Shown here: positions 34,281 to 44,066 of the stretch, one piece after another
Layout: each line of letters begins with the position of its first letter
Position numbering within the stretch: position 1 is the first letter of the stretch
Notes under the pieces: generated by a model
The model's database searches: none
Told to the model about the DNA's origin: nothing
Seen by the model: the letters and a program-made list of their open reading frames with translations, nothing else
Translations under genes and position numbers: made by a program
Origin: Sulfitobacter sp. D7
Lineage (GTDB): Bacteria; Pseudomonadota; Alphaproteobacteria; Rhodobacterales; Rhodobacteraceae
DNA: 64,000 bases
Direction: 5' to 3'
Assembly: GCF_003611275.1 (NCBI RefSeq)
Contig: NZ_CP020699.1
Coordinates: 17,710-81,709, forward strand

Positions 34281-35561
34281 ATGGTCTATATCATCCTTAT
34301 CGCAGGGCTTCTCATCGGTGTGCCGATTGCCTTCGCGATCCTCGCCTCTTTGAGCTATTTCATGGCGGTGGGTGAAGCCCCCTACGCGCTGCGCATCGTC
34401 GCGACCGAACTGTTCAACGGGCTGAACTCCTACCCGTTGCTGGCCATTCCGCTTTTTGTGCTGGCTGGCGAATTGATGAACGAGAGCGGTATTACCGGAC
34501 GGATCATCGCTTTTGCCAACGTCCTTGTAGGTCGGATGCGCGCCGGGCTTGCGATGGTCAACATCTGGGCCTCGGTCATCTTCGCGGGTCTGTCTGGCTC
34601 CGCTGTCGCCGACACCTCTGCCATCGGCCGGGTATTTATCCCCGAAATGGAAAAACATGGCTATGACCGTGCCTATGCGGCGGCCCTGACAGCGGCCTCA
34701 TCGGTTATCGGACCGATTATTCCCCCTTCGATACCGGTCATCATCTATGCGTTAATCGTCACCGGGGTCTCGGTCCCTGCCCTGTTCATGGCCGGCGTGA
34801 TCCCCGGCTTGTTACTGGCCGTCTTTCTCTCCGGCTACGTCATGCTAACGGTTGATATGACCAAGATCCGGCAGGCGGCCGACGACATGCCCGACGCGCA
34901 ACCGGCCCGAGAGGCGCTGCTTGGGGGCATCTTGCCACTGCTGATGCCGGTTTTTGTTGTGGGATCGATCCTGCTTGGCGTGGTGACACCCACAGAGGCC
35001 GCCAGCTTTGCGGTCGCCTATGCGTTGGTTGTAGGCCTTTTTGTCTATCGCAAGATTGCATTTAGACGCCTTCCTATCATCTTTACCGAAGCGATGCGCG
35101 ATAGCGCCGTGATCCTAATCATCATCGCGGCGGTTTCGGCAGCCAACTGGCTGTTGGCCTACAACCGTGTTCCCAACATGCTGACCGATTGGGTGTTGGG
35201 CAATGTTGACAGCAAGACCACGTTCTTGATCGCCGTCATCCTTCTGTTTCTCTTTGTCGGTCTCTTCCTCGAAGGCATCGCCGCGATGCTGGTGCTGGTG
35301 CCGATCCTCCACCCTATCGCCGTAAGTCTGGGCATTGATCCGGTTCACTTCGGCATTCTGGTGATTTTCAACCTGATGATCGGCCTGATTACCCCGCCTC
35401 TGGGCCTCTGTCTGTTTGTGGCAGAGGGCATTGCGGGCGTCGGCATGGCGCGCATGGTCAAGGCAATCCTGCCATTCTTTCTGGTCGAGGTACTGGTCCT
35501 GCTGGTTCTTACATTTGTGCCGCAGACAGTGACTTGGCTGCCGCAAGTCCTGGGGTATTGA
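34281..35561 (+). CDS. dctM: TRAP transporter large permease
   Basis: This 426-residue integral membrane protein has about twelve helices and uses the sodium gradient to drive uptake. Characteristic segments are NGLNSYPLLAIPLFVLAGELMNESGIT, GSAVADTSAIGRVFIPEM and VIGPIIPPSIPVIIYAL, and the C-terminal FGILVIFNLMIGLITPPLGLCLFV. It is complete. It is directly followed by quiC one base later, tying import to dehydroshikimate breakdown. Confidence 0.92.
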   Translation: MVYIILIAGLLIGVPIAFAILASLSYFMAVGEAPYALRIVATELFNGLNSYPLLAIPLFVLAGELMNESGITGRIIAFANVLVGRMRAGLAMVNIWASVIFAGLSGSAVADTSAIGRVFIPEMEKHGYDRAYAAALTAASSVIGPIIPPSIPVIIYALIVTGVSVPALFMAGVIPGLLLAVFLSGYVMLTVDMTKIRQAADDMPDAQPAREALLGGILPLLMPVFVVGSILLGVVTPTEAASFAVAYALVVGLFVYRKIAFRRLPIIFTEAMRDSAVILIIIAAVSAANWLLAYNRVPNMLTDWVLGNVDSKTTFLIAVILLFLFVGLFLEGIAAMLVLVPILHPIAVSLGIDPVHFGILVIFNLMIGLITPPLGLCLFVAEGIAGVGMARMVKAILPFFLVEVLVLLVLTFVPQTVTWLPQVLGY

Positions 35562-35562
35562 G

Positions 35563-37449
35563 ATGAAAACATCCATCGCAACAGTGTCCATATCCGGCAA
35601 TTTCCCGGAGAAACTCGAAGCCATTGCCGCTGCCGGTTTTGATGGTATCGAAATCTTCGAACAGGACTTTATCGCCCATGACGGGGACCCCAAAGAAGTG
35701 GGCGACATGATCCGCGCCATGGGTCTCGAGATCACCCTCTTTCAGCCATTCCGCGATTTCGAAGGTTTGCCAGAACCGCACCGGGCAAAGGTTTTTGATC
35801 GGGTGGAACGCAAGTTTGACCTGATGCAAGATCTTGGCACAGACCTTGTTCTTATCTGTTCGAGCTGCCACCCGGAGGCTCTAGGCGGCATCGACCGGTC
35901 TGCGGCGGACTTCAACGCGCTCGGCGACAGGGCGGCCAAGCGCGGCCTGCGGGTCGGCTATGAAGCGCTGGCGTGGGGGCGGCACGTCAATGACCACCGC
36001 GACGCATGGGAAATCGTGCGCCGCGCCGATCACGGCTCGGTTGGCCTGATCCTCGACAGCTTTCACACGCTGGCACGCAGGATTGATCCCGAAACCATTC
36101 GCCGCATTCCCGGCGACAAGATCTTCTTTGTGCAACTCGCCGATGCCCCTGCAATTGACATGGACCTGCTCTATTGGTCGCGCCACTTTCGCAATATGCC
36201 GGGGGAAGGTGATCTGGATGTAACAGGCTTCATGAAGGCAGTCATGGCCACCGGGTATACGGGGCCAATTTCACTGGAGATCTTCAACGATCAGTTCCGC
36301 GGGGGCCATCCCAAGACCATCGCAAAGGACGGCTATCGATCTTTAGTCGCCTTGATGGACGACGTGCGGCGTGAAGAACCGGCGACGACGCCGACATCCC
36401 CCGCTCTGCCAAAACGCTCGAAGGTCGAAGGGGTGTCCTTCGTCGAGTTCGCCACCCGGGGCACAGAAGCCGATGCGCTGGAGCGATTGCTCGAAACGCT
36501 CGGCTTCACTCTCTCCGGCACCCATATCGCCAAAAAGCTGTCCCTATGGACCCAAGGCGATATACGGACCGTGGTGAACCGGGAGACCACCGGCTATGCC
36601 AGCAGCGCCTATACGACCCACGGCACAACCGTCTGCGACATCGGCATTTCCGTCGATGCGGCGACTGAGACCGTAAGCCGTGCCAAAGCGCTTGGGGCCG
36701 CGCCCTTTCATCAGCCGATTGGCCCCGGAGAGTTGGATATACCGGCCATTCGCGGGCTAAGCGGCAGTGTCCTGCATTTCATCGATCAAGGCAGCGGGCT
36801 GAATGATGTCTGGTCGGTCGAGTTCAACCAGACCGACGCCGAGCAGACCCATGCGGGCCTGACAAGCATCGATCACATTGCCCAGACCATGAGCTATGAC
36901 GAAATGCTCAGTTGGTCCTTGTTTTATACCACGCTGTTCGACATGGGAAAATCTCCGATGGTCGATGTGGTAGACCCCGACGGGCTGGTGCGCAGCCAAG
37001 CTTTGGAAACCCGAGACGGCGCGTTTCGCATCACGCTTAATGGCGCAGAAACTCATCGCACCATGGCAGGCAACTTCCTTGCCGATAGCTTTGGCGCCTC
37101 CGTGCAGCACATCGCACTGGCGAGCGAAGACATCTTTGCCACCAGCAGCGCGATGCGGGCCAAAGGGTTCGAGCCACTGCCAATATCGGACAACTATTAC
37201 GCCGACCTCGTCGCGCGGTTCGATCTAGATGCCGACATGCTTACCGCCCTGAAGGTCGGAAACATACTCTATGATGAGGATGCAAAAGGGGCGTTCTTCC
37301 AGTTCTACTCGCGTCCTTACGCGGGGGGCATGTTCTTTGAAATCGTCGAGCGTCGTGGCGGATACGCGGGCTACGGCGCCCCCAATGCCCCCTTTAGAAT
37401 TGCCGCTCAGAAACGACTGATGCGCCCGAAAGGAATGCCAAAGAAATGA
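35563..37449 (+). CDS. quiC: 3-dehydroshikimate dehydratase fused to an HPPD-like domain
   Basis: The enzyme dehydrates 3-dehydroshikimate to protocatechuate, linking quinate/shikimate to the pca pathway. Of 628 residues, 1-265 form a xylose-isomerase-like TIM barrel (GFDGIEIFEQDF; LILDSFHTLA; SLEIFNDQFRGG with metal-ligand residues). Residues about 285-628 form a 4-hydroxyphenylpyruvate dioxygenase-like pair of VOC modules. The second part keeps the two-histidine/one-glutamate pattern: SIDHIAQ, SVQHIALA and FFEIVERRGGY. This fused form occurs in other bacteria (QuiC1/QsuB type), where the C-terminal domain's function is unclear. It overlaps pcaC by four bases. Confidence 0.9.
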   Translation: MKTSIATVSISGNFPEKLEAIAAAGFDGIEIFEQDFIAHDGDPKEVGDMIRAMGLEITLFQPFRDFEGLPEPHRAKVFDRVERKFDLMQDLGTDLVLICSSCHPEALGGIDRSAADFNALGDRAAKRGLRVGYEALAWGRHVNDHRDAWEIVRRADHGSVGLILDSFHTLARRIDPETIRRIPGDKIFFVQLADAPAIDMDLLYWSRHFRNMPGEGDLDVTGFMKAVMATGYTGPISLEIFNDQFRGGHPKTIAKDGYRSLVALMDDVRREEPATTPTSPALPKRSKVEGVSFVEFATRGTEADALERLLETLGFTLSGTHIAKKLSLWTQGDIRTVVNRETTGYASSAYTTHGTTVCDIGISVDAATETVSRAKALGAAPFHQPIGPGELDIPAIRGLSGSVLHFIDQGSGLNDVWSVEFNQTDAEQTHAGLTSIDHIAQTMSYDEMLSWSLFYTTLFDMGKSPMVDVVDPDGLVRSQALETRDGAFRITLNGAETHRTMAGNFLADSFGASVQHIALASEDIFATSSAMRAKGFEPLPISDNYYADLVARFDLDADMLTALKVGNILYDEDAKGAFFQFYSRPYAGGMFFEIVERRGGYAGYGAPNAPFRIAAQKRLMRPKGMPKK

Positions 37450-37829
37450 CCGATAGATATGACGCTGGAATGAAGGTGCGCCGCGCCGTGCTCGGAGATG
37501 CCCATGTAGACCGTGCGACCGCAAGCGAGACCGAGTTCGACAGCGCGTTCCAGACACTGATCACCGAAGCGGCTTGGGGAACTGTTTGGGCTTCTGATGC
37601 AATCTCGCGGCGAGAGCGGTCCATGATCACACTCGCGCTCTTGGCCGCGACCAAGAACTTCGCCGAAATCCCGATGCATATCCGCGCGACCGCCAATACC
37701 GGCGCCACCCGACAGGACGTGATCGAAGTATTCCAGCATGTCGCCATCTACGCCGGGGTGCCCGCCGCGAACCACGCGATCGCGCTGGCCAAACAGACCT
37801 ATGCAGAAATGGAGGAGGAACAATCATGA
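37446..37829 (+). CDS. pcaC: 4-carboxymuconolactone decarboxylase
   Basis: PcaC decarboxylates 4-carboxymuconolactone to the enol-lactone used by PcaD. The 127-residue helical protein is of normal family length. It has [13 protein letters not shown] near the start and the conserved core [27 protein letters not shown], then [18 protein letters not shown]. It overlaps quiC and pcaH by four bases each. Confidence 0.93.
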   Translation: MTDRYDAGMKVRRAVLGDAHVDRATASETEFDSAFQTLITEAAWGTVWASDAISRRERSMITLALLAATKNFAEIPMHIRATANTGATRQDVIEVFQHVAIYAGVPAANHAIALAKQTYAEMEEEQS

Positions 37830-38548
37830 GCAATGGCGACCTCATCCAACGTGACCGCACATGGCATCCGCCTGCCCTTACGCCCGATTACAAAACCAGT
37901 GTCGCGCGCTCGCCGCGCCATGCGCTTTTGTCGCTGCAAAACTCGGACAGCGAACTGACCGGACCGACCTTTGGGCAAGGCGACATTGCAGAGATCGACA
38001 ATGATCTGATCCTGAACTACGCCAAAACAGGAGACCCTATTGGGGAGCGCATTATCGTGCATGGTCGTGTCTTGGACGAAAACGCGCGGCCGGTTCCGAA
38101 CACCCTTGTCGAGATCTGGCAGGCGAACGCAGGGGGCCGCTATCGGCACAAGAAAGATAGTTACCTCGCGCCGATCGATCCGGACTTTGGCGGCTGCGGT
38201 CGCACGCTGACCGATGACAATGGGTACTACGTCTTCCGCACTGTCAAACCCGGCGCCTATCCATGGCGGAACTGGGTCAACAACTGGCGGCCGGCCCATA
38301 TCCATTTTTCTGTATTCGGGACCGCTTTTGCGCAGCGCCTGATCACCCAAATGTACTTCGAGGGCGACCCCCTCATCGCCAAATGCCCAATTGTGCAATC
38401 CATTCCGGAACAACGCGCCGTTGATCAGCTTGTCGCCGCATTGGATCTAAACGCCTCCCTGCCGCTCGATAGCATTGCCTATAAATTCGACATTGTCCTT
38501 CGGGGACGCCGCTCGACCTTCTTCGAAAACCGGCCAGAAGGGAACTAA
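37826..38548 (+). CDS. pcaH: Protocatechuate 3,4-dioxygenase beta subunit
   Basis: PcaH carries the Fe(III) that cleaves protocatechuate to 3-carboxy-cis,cis-muconate. The 240-residue protein has N-terminal arms and a beta-sandwich. Iron ligands are tyrosine in NAGGRYRHK, tyrosine in KPGAYPWRN and two histidines in [11 protein letters not shown]. All are present. It is followed by pcaG after two bases. Confidence 0.95.
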   Translation: MSNGDLIQRDRTWHPPALTPDYKTSVARSPRHALLSLQNSDSELTGPTFGQGDIAEIDNDLILNYAKTGDPIGERIIVHGRVLDENARPVPNTLVEIWQANAGGRYRHKKDSYLAPIDPDFGGCGRTLTDDNGYYVFRTVKPGAYPWRNWVNNWRPAHIHFSVFGTAFAQRLITQMYFEGDPLIAKCPIVQSIPEQRAVDQLVAALDLNASLPLDSIAYKFDIVLRGRRSTFFENRPEGN

Positions 38549-38550
38549 TC

Positions 38551-39150
38551 ATGGTGCAAACACTCGACTACCTCAAAGAAACCGCATCTCAGACGGCTGG
38601 GCCCTATGTTCACATCGGGCTCGTGCCCGGCGACGCCGGCTTCGATATCTACGACCACGAACTGGGGCGGGACATTGCTGGCCCGAAGGCTGCAGGTACA
38701 CGTATCACCGTCACCGGTACGGTAACCGACGGCACCGGCGCGCCGGTTAAGGACATTTTAGTTGAGGTCTGGCAGGCAAACGCTGCAGGCATCTATCCCG
38801 GAAAAGGCGAGGTTGAAGACGGCTTTCGCGGTTGGGGGAGGGTCACGCCCGATTTCGAGACCGGGGTATTCAGCTTTGAGACCGTGAAGCCCGGCAAGGT
38901 GACCGGGCCCGATGCCCGGCCAATGGCCCCGCACATCAATCTCTGGCTGGTGGCTCGGGGCATTAATGTCGGGCTCAACACGAGAATGTACTTCGGTGAC
39001 GAAGACGCGGCCAACGCGGCTGACCCAGTCCTCACCCTGATTGAACAGCCCCTGCGCCGTGAGACGCTGATCGCGCACGCCGATGGCAACGCCTATCACT
39101 TCGACATTCGCCTACAGGGCGCGGGCGAAACCGTATTCTTCGATCTATGA
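38551..39150 (+). CDS. pcaG: Protocatechuate 3,4-dioxygenase alpha subunit
   Basis: This 199-residue subunit pairs with PcaH and shares the intradiol fold but lacks the iron-binding set: the PcaH RPAHIHF region reads MAPHINLWL here, as expected. TAGPYVHIGLVPG at the N-terminus is typical. It forms the active site interface with PcaH. Confidence 0.95.
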   Translation: MVQTLDYLKETASQTAGPYVHIGLVPGDAGFDIYDHELGRDIAGPKAAGTRITVTGTVTDGTGAPVKDILVEVWQANAAGIYPGKGEVEDGFRGWGRVTPDFETGVFSFETVKPGKVTGPDARPMAPHINLWLVARGINVGLNTRMYFGDEDAANAADPVLTLIEQPLRRETLIAHADGNAYHFDIRLQGAGETVFFDL

Positions 39151-39157
39151 GGCCGCT

Positions 39158-40027
39158 ATGACCACCCCGTGTATCATCTGCGTTGCACTCACCGGGTCCC
39201 TGCCGACGAAAGACAACAACCCGGCAGTCCCGATCACCATTTCCGAACAGGTCGAAAGTGCTCAGGAGGCCTTTGAGGCGGGCGCCTCGATCGCCCATTG
39301 CCACGTGCGCGACGATCACGGTCGCCCCACCTCAGACCCGGCCCGTTTTGCGCGACTGAAAGAAGGTCTGGAACAGCACTGCCCGGGCATGATCGTCCAG
39401 CTTTCAACCGGGGGACGCTCTGGCGCGGGTAAGGAGCGCGGCGGTATGCTATCGTTGTCGCCAGACATGGCTTCGCTGTCAGTAGGGTCGAACAATTTTC
39501 CAACGCGCGTCTATGAAAACAGTCCCGACTTGGTCGACTGGCTGGCCTCGGAAATGATCGCCCATGATGTCAAACCCGAGATCGAAGCCTTTGACCTTGG
39601 TCATATCGTACAAGCCATCCGCATGGCCCAAGATGGTCGGTTAAAGGGGCCCCTTTATGTGCAGTTTGTCATGGGTGTGAAAAATGCGATGCCTGCGGAC
39701 GAGCCGATTTTTGACTTCTACATCGAAACACTCAAACGTCTGGCACCGGACGCCCAATGGTGCGCCGCCGGTATCGGCCCTGCACAGTTGACCATCAACG
39801 AATGGTCTATCGCCAAAGGCGGTCACACCCGAACCGGCCTGGAAGACAATGTCCGACTGGACCGCCATAGGCTCGCGCCCTCCAACGCCGCATTGGTCAA
39901 GCGGGCCGTCGCACTTTGCGAGAAATACGAGCGACCTGTCGCGACGTGGCAAGTGGCGCGGGAGATATTGGGGCTGAAGACGAGAGAGAGCGCTGCGCCA
40001 AAGACCGCCTCTGCCGCCACCCCATGA
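39158..40027 (+). CDS. Beta-keto acid cleavage enzyme (BKACE, DUF849)
   Basis: BKACE enzymes use Zn2+ to condense a beta-keto acid with acetyl-CoA and split it into acetoacetate and an acyl-CoA. The 289-residue TIM barrel has the metal motif SIAHCHVRDDHGRPT (HxH), LSTGGRSGAG, and a C-terminal glutamate in TRTGLEDNVR. ATG 39158 was chosen over an upstream in-frame start inside pcaG. It sits between pcaG and pcaD with an ATGA overlap to pcaD. Some family members act on beta-ketoadipate, so this one may offer a route to succinyl-CoA bypassing PcaIJF. Substrate is inferred from context. Confidence 0.85.
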   Translation: MTTPCIICVALTGSLPTKDNNPAVPITISEQVESAQEAFEAGASIAHCHVRDDHGRPTSDPARFARLKEGLEQHCPGMIVQLSTGGRSGAGKERGGMLSLSPDMASLSVGSNNFPTRVYENSPDLVDWLASEMIAHDVKPEIEAFDLGHIVQAIRMAQDGRLKGPLYVQFVMGVKNAMPADEPIFDFYIETLKRLAPDAQWCAAGIGPAQLTINEWSIAKGGHTRTGLEDNVRLDRHRLAPSNAALVKRAVALCEKYERPVATWQVAREILGLKTRESAAPKTASAATP

Positions 40028-40800
40028 TGTTCGCCACCCTCAACGGGATGACACACCACTATCGCTATCGGCCCGGAACCGGCGTGCCTGTGGTGTTTCT
40101 GAACTCGCTTGGTACGGACTTCCGGATCTGGGACAAAGTCATTGACCGGCTGCCGTCACAAACGCCAGTGCTTTGCCTTGACAAGCGCGGCCATGGGCTG
40201 AGCGACGATGGGCCAATTACGATGGACCAGCTCATCGACGATGTTGCTGCCCTTGCTCTGCACCTTGACCTGCCTCCTGCCCTGATCTGCGGTGTATCCG
40301 TTGGCGGCCAAATCGCTCAAGGTTTTGCCGCTGCCTACCCGGCGCAGGTGAGCGCGCTCATGCTATGTTGCACCGGAGCCAAGATCGGTGACGCGGAAAG
40401 CTGGAATGCGCGCATTGAAAGCGTTGGGAAGTCCGGTATCGCTGCGCTCTCGGACGCCATTCTTGAACGCTGGTTCAGCCAAAACTTTCACGCGACACGT
40501 TCGGCCGAATGGGCAGGCTACCGCAATATGCTGACCCGCACATCTGCTGTTGGCTATAGCGGCGTTTGCGCCGCAATCAGAGACAGTGACCTTACGACGC
40601 GAGCTGGGGCAATCACGGTGCCGACAGTTTGCATCGCCGGAAGTGAAGACCGCGCGACCCCGCCGGAACTCGTCAGGGCGTTGGCGCAGGTTATACCGGA
40701 CGCCTCCTATCACCTCGTGCCCGGCTGTGGTCATCTACCCTGTATTGAAAACCCCAAAACTGTCTCAGATCTGCTGGAAGACCTGATGGAAAAGATTTGA
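40024..40800 (+). CDS. pcaD: 3-oxoadipate enol-lactonase
   Basis: This 258-residue alpha/beta hydrolase opens beta-ketoadipate enol-lactone to beta-ketoadipate. Motifs are FLNSLGTDFRIWD (oxyanion region), nucleophile elbow GVSVGGQIAQG, acid in AGSEDRATP and histidine in GCGHLPCIENP. The ATG at 40024 overlaps the preceding stop. Both catechol and protocatechuate arms need this enzyme, and it is the only clear copy in the window. Confidence 0.92.
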   Translation: MMFATLNGMTHHYRYRPGTGVPVVFLNSLGTDFRIWDKVIDRLPSQTPVLCLDKRGHGLSDDGPITMDQLIDDVAALALHLDLPPALICGVSVGGQIAQGFAAAYPAQVSALMLCCTGAKIGDAESWNARIESVGKSGIAALSDAILERWFSQNFHATRSAEWAGYRNMLTRTSAVGYSGVCAAIRDSDLTTRAGAITVPTVCIAGSEDRATPPELVRALAQVIPDASYHLVPGCGHLPCIENPKTVSDLLEDLMEKI

Positions 40801-41861
40801 TGACCTCCCCTTTCGAGCATCCTTGGTTGAGCGGGTTATTTGGCGACGCAGAGGCCGCGGAGATTTGGGGCCCCACGCGGCAGATGACGCATATGATCGC
40901 CTTCGAGAGAGCCTATACGCAGGGGCTGTGCAAAGTCGGCAGTATTTCTGAAGATACCGCGAAAGAAGTCGCGCGTACTTTCGACGATTTCCAACCCGAT
41001 ATGGAAGCACTTCGTTCTGCGACAGCGCGTGACGGGGTGGTTGTTCCCGAACTGGTACGGCAGATCAGGGACACTGCGGGCTCTCATGGTGAAGCCATAC
41101 ATAGCGGCGCGACTTCGCAGGATGTGATTGATACCGCCTTGGTCCTGACTTTGAAGGACTACAGTAACCTTCTGGAGCGGCGCCTTTTGGAACTGACGGA
41201 AGCCATGGACGCTTTGTCGGCGCGGTTCGGGAACCAGAGGATCATGGGGCGCACCCGGATGCAGGCGGCGATGCCCATTGCGGCACGAGAGCGGTTCGTC
41301 ACATGGTCTCAGCCTTTAGACGACCATCGCCAGCGGCTCTCGCAGATCAGGCCCCGCGTCGAGCGGCTTCAACTTGGGGGCGCAGCGGGGGATCGGGCAG
41401 CTTTGCTCCATGCTGAATCTCTCGGGGCTGAAGTGGCTTTACGGCTCGGTCTCGCGAACCCGCCAAAGGCATGGCACGCAATGCGCGACGCGGTGGTCGA
41501 CTACGCAGGCCTGCTGTCGCTGATCAGCGGAACGCTTGGCAAAATGGGACAAGACATTTGCCTCATGGCGCAACAAGGCGTCGACGAAATCGCGCTGGAC
41601 AACGCGGGCGGCTCTTCTGCGATGCCCCACAAACAAAACCCCGTACTGGCTGAATTGCTTGTGACGCTCGCCCGGTTCAATGCCACTCAGGTGTCGGCCA
41701 TGCATCAAGGACTGGTTCACGAGCAGGAACGTTCCGGAGCGGCTTGGGCGTTGGAATGGATGGTTCTTCCGCAAATGGCTCAAGCAACCGCACGCAGCTT
41801 GGCCGCATCAACCGAAATTTGCCAGGCGATCTCCCACGTTGGCTCAAAGGACATCAGATGA
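40800..41861 (+). CDS. pcaB: 3-carboxy-cis,cis-muconate cycloisomerase
   Basis: PcaB lactonises 3-carboxymuconate to 4-carboxymuconolactone. The 353-residue fumarase/aspartase superfamily protein has [25 protein letters not shown] and the signature [13 protein letters not shown]. It is at the short end of the family, lacking a long C-terminal tail, but all catalytic blocks are present. The start overlaps the pcaD stop by one base (TGATG). Confidence 0.92.
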   Translation: MTSPFEHPWLSGLFGDAEAAEIWGPTRQMTHMIAFERAYTQGLCKVGSISEDTAKEVARTFDDFQPDMEALRSATARDGVVVPELVRQIRDTAGSHGEAIHSGATSQDVIDTALVLTLKDYSNLLERRLLELTEAMDALSARFGNQRIMGRTRMQAAMPIAARERFVTWSQPLDDHRQRLSQIRPRVERLQLGGAAGDRAALLHAESLGAEVALRLGLANPPKAWHAMRDAVVDYAGLLSLISGTLGKMGQDICLMAQQGVDEIALDNAGGSSAMPHKQNPVLAELLVTLARFNATQVSAMHQGLVHEQERSGAAWALEWMVLPQMAQATARSLAASTEICQAISHVGSKDIR

Positions 41862-42322
41862 GTTCCCAAACGATCCATATACTCAACGGCCCGAACCTGA
41901 ACCTGCTGGGCACCAGACAGCCTGAGGTTTATGGGCGGGATACTCTGCACGATGTCGAAACGCTCTGCCGACGCGTTGCCGCCGAATATGATCTGGCCAT
42001 TCTGTTTCGCCAAAGCAATCATGAGGGTGAAATTGTAGAGATGATCCATGAAGCAAGAACCGAGGGGCTGGGCATCGTCATCAACCCAGCCGCCTATACC
42101 CACACCTCAATTGCTATTCGCGATGCCTTAGCGAGTTGTGAAATCCCGATTTACGAAGTCCATATTTCGAACGTTCACCGTCGGGAGGCCTTCCGGCACC
42201 ACTCCTACGTATCTGGTGTTGCGACCGGCGTCATAGCGGGGTTAGGGATCGAAGGCTATGCTGCGGCTATTCGCGTGTTATCCCGTGCAGAGAAAAGGCC
42301 AAACTTTGAGTTGAACCCCTGA
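41858..42322 (+). CDS. aroQ: Type II 3-dehydroquinate dehydratase
   Basis: AroQ interconverts 3-dehydroquinate and 3-dehydroshikimate. The 154-residue dodecameric-type enzyme has [19 protein letters not shown] (with the active-site arginine and tyrosine), [34 protein letters not shown] and [16 protein letters not shown]. As the last gene of this catabolic operon, overlapping pcaB by four bases, it probably serves quinate breakdown. The 256 bases after it (42323-42578) hold no gene I can recognise; they separate it from the convergent cysG. Confidence 0.93.
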   Translation: MSSQTIHILNGPNLNLLGTRQPEVYGRDTLHDVETLCRRVAAEYDLAILFRQSNHEGEIVEMIHEARTEGLGIVINPAAYTHTSIAIRDALASCEIPIYEVHISNVHRREAFRHHSYVSGVATGVIAGLGIEGYAAAIRVLSRAEKRPNFELNP

Positions 42323-42578
42323 ATTCTACGATACGCACGTACCGATTATGAGCCGAGGTTAATTCATCCTTCGGAAACGATTTCATCGCAGCGATTGCTG
42401 CATTTCCCACCGGCAACGACCACCCGCTTCGGGTCAGATCCCCGGCATCGCAACCGCCAGTATTTGCAAATCCGGTACTTCACTGCCGATCTCTGCGCGT
42501 CTCCTCGGTTGAACAGGTAGACGAAAGCATAGAGCGTGTTTGGGCCGCTGGTAGGGTTAGGTGAAACACAGCTAACTG

Positions 42579-44054
42579 TCAGATGACATGGCGGTCACGA
42601 AAGGAGGGGGCGACGGGACATCCTCGTGTTCTGCCGCCATTCGCCGCGGTCTCACTTTGAAGGCTCACTCCCGTTTCGTATTTCGGCACCGCTGACGTGA
42701 CTCCATCTGCCGATGGCCACGTGACGAGGAGGATCGCACTGCCTGTCACGCGGTGTTCCCGCAAAACATTCGCCATCGTAGCGACAGTCGCTTCCAAATA
42801 CCGTTGGCCTTGTTTGGTTACCTCAACACAAATATCCACCGAGCAGTCCGGCGGCATCCCTTGTTGCATCCACAGCCCGGACAGTCGGCTGGCCTGAGAC
42901 ACCGACATATAAAGCGCGGTGGTGGTGCCGGGACCGGACAGGCGGATGCTGTCGGGCAATGGGTCTTCCGCCCTGCCGGTGCCTGTCGCCAGCACAAGAG
43001 TATTGGCGACACCCCGCTCTGTCAGGCTGCGAGTAAGCCCGGCGGCGGCGGCACAGGCGGCAGTCACACCGGGCACGATTTCGATTGGAATACCGGCCTC
43101 ACGCGCAGCTTCAACTTCCTCGGCAGCGCGTCCAAACACCCCGGGATCTCCGGATTTCAACCGCACAACGCGACGCCCCTTCTTCGCCTCGGAGACGACC
43201 ATGCTGTTAATCCGATCCTGCGGCCAGCGATGGGCACCGACATGCTTGCCGACGAACACGCGCTCAGCGTCACGGCGGGCCAGTTCCAGAACCTCTGCAT
43301 CGACCAACCTGTCGTAAAAGATCACATCCGCCTCCTGAAGCCTTTCGACCGCGCGCAGGGTCAACAGGTCGCGCGCGCCGGGGCCAGCGCCGACCAAGGT
43401 GATCTGGCCGATACTCTCCCCGGTGGTGCCGCCGCTGGCAATGGCCGCTTTGATGTCGCGCGCGGCGTCGCGTTCGGCGCCGCGCACCCATTGTCTGCGG
43501 GGGGTCCCTTTGAAGACCCACGCCCAGAAGGCGCGGCGCTGCGCCAGGGGAATATTGCGCGCGACACTGGGTCTGAGCCGCCCGGCAAAGGCAGCGAGGC
43601 CACCAATGTTCTGCGGCAAAAATCGCTCAATCTTGGTCTTAATCTCGCGCGTTAATACAGGTGCGGTGCCTTCGCTCCCGATGGCCACGACGATGGGGTC
43701 TCGGTCCACGATAGCGGGCGTGGTTATGTCGCAAAGGTCGGGCTGGTCGACCACATTCACCGGGCAGCGTGCCGCCTTGGCGAGGGCATGCGCCGCCGCA
43801 TCCAGCGCGGGGCAGCCGGTGCCGACAAAGGCCATGACCGCGTCCTCAAACACCGCCGGCGATAGCTCTGAGATCTGCCCTGCCCGCCCGCTGTCCACCA
43901 GATCAGCCAGTTCCGCATCAAGCGCCGGGGCCACCAGAACCAGCTCAGCATCGGTTTTCAGGAGCAATCGCGCCTTCTGTGCCGCCTGCTCTCCGCCGCC
44001 GACGATAACGACCCGGCGGCCCGTGGTACGGATGAACATTGGAAAAGATTTCAT
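42579..44054 (-). CDS. cysG: Siroheme synthase
   Basis: CysG makes siroheme, the cofactor of NirB. The 491-residue protein is a fusion. Residues 1-150 are the precorrin-2 dehydrogenase/ferrochelatase domain (RRVVIVGGGEQAAQKARLLL; FLPQNIGGLAAFAGRLRP). Residues about 215-455 are uroporphyrinogen methyltransferase (ITLVGAGPGARDLLTLRAVERLQ, FVGKHVGAHRWPQ, RLKSGDPGVFGRAAEE). The last 35 residues are an unusual polar tail. It ends the nitrate operon, 12 bases after trpD2. Confidence 0.93.
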   Translation of the reverse strand: MKSFPMFIRTTGRRVVIVGGGEQAAQKARLLLKTDAELVLVAPALDAELADLVDSGRAGQISELSPAVFEDAVMAFVGTGCPALDAAAHALAKAARCPVNVVDQPDLCDITTPAIVDRDPIVVAIGSEGTAPVLTREIKTKIERFLPQNIGGLAAFAGRLRPSVARNIPLAQRRAFWAWVFKGTPRRQWVRGAERDAARDIKAAIASGGTTGESIGQITLVGAGPGARDLLTLRAVERLQEADVIFYDRLVDAEVLELARRDAERVFVGKHVGAHRWPQDRINSMVVSEAKKGRRVVRLKSGDPGVFGRAAEEVEAAREAGIPIEIVPGVTAACAAAAGLTRSLTERGVANTLVLATGTGRAEDPLPDSIRLSGPGTTTALYMSVSQASRLSGLWMQQGMPPDCSVDICVEVTKQGQRYLEATVATMANVLREHRVTGSAILLVTWPSADGVTSAVPKYETGVSLQSETAANGGRTRGCPVAPSFRDRHVI

Positions 44055-44066
44055 GGCAATCTCCTG

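Noticed and set aside
42323..42578. Gap between aroQ and cysG searched for a catC gene or an insertion sequence
   Set aside because: No muconolactone isomerase motif, transposase fragment or inverted repeat was recognised.
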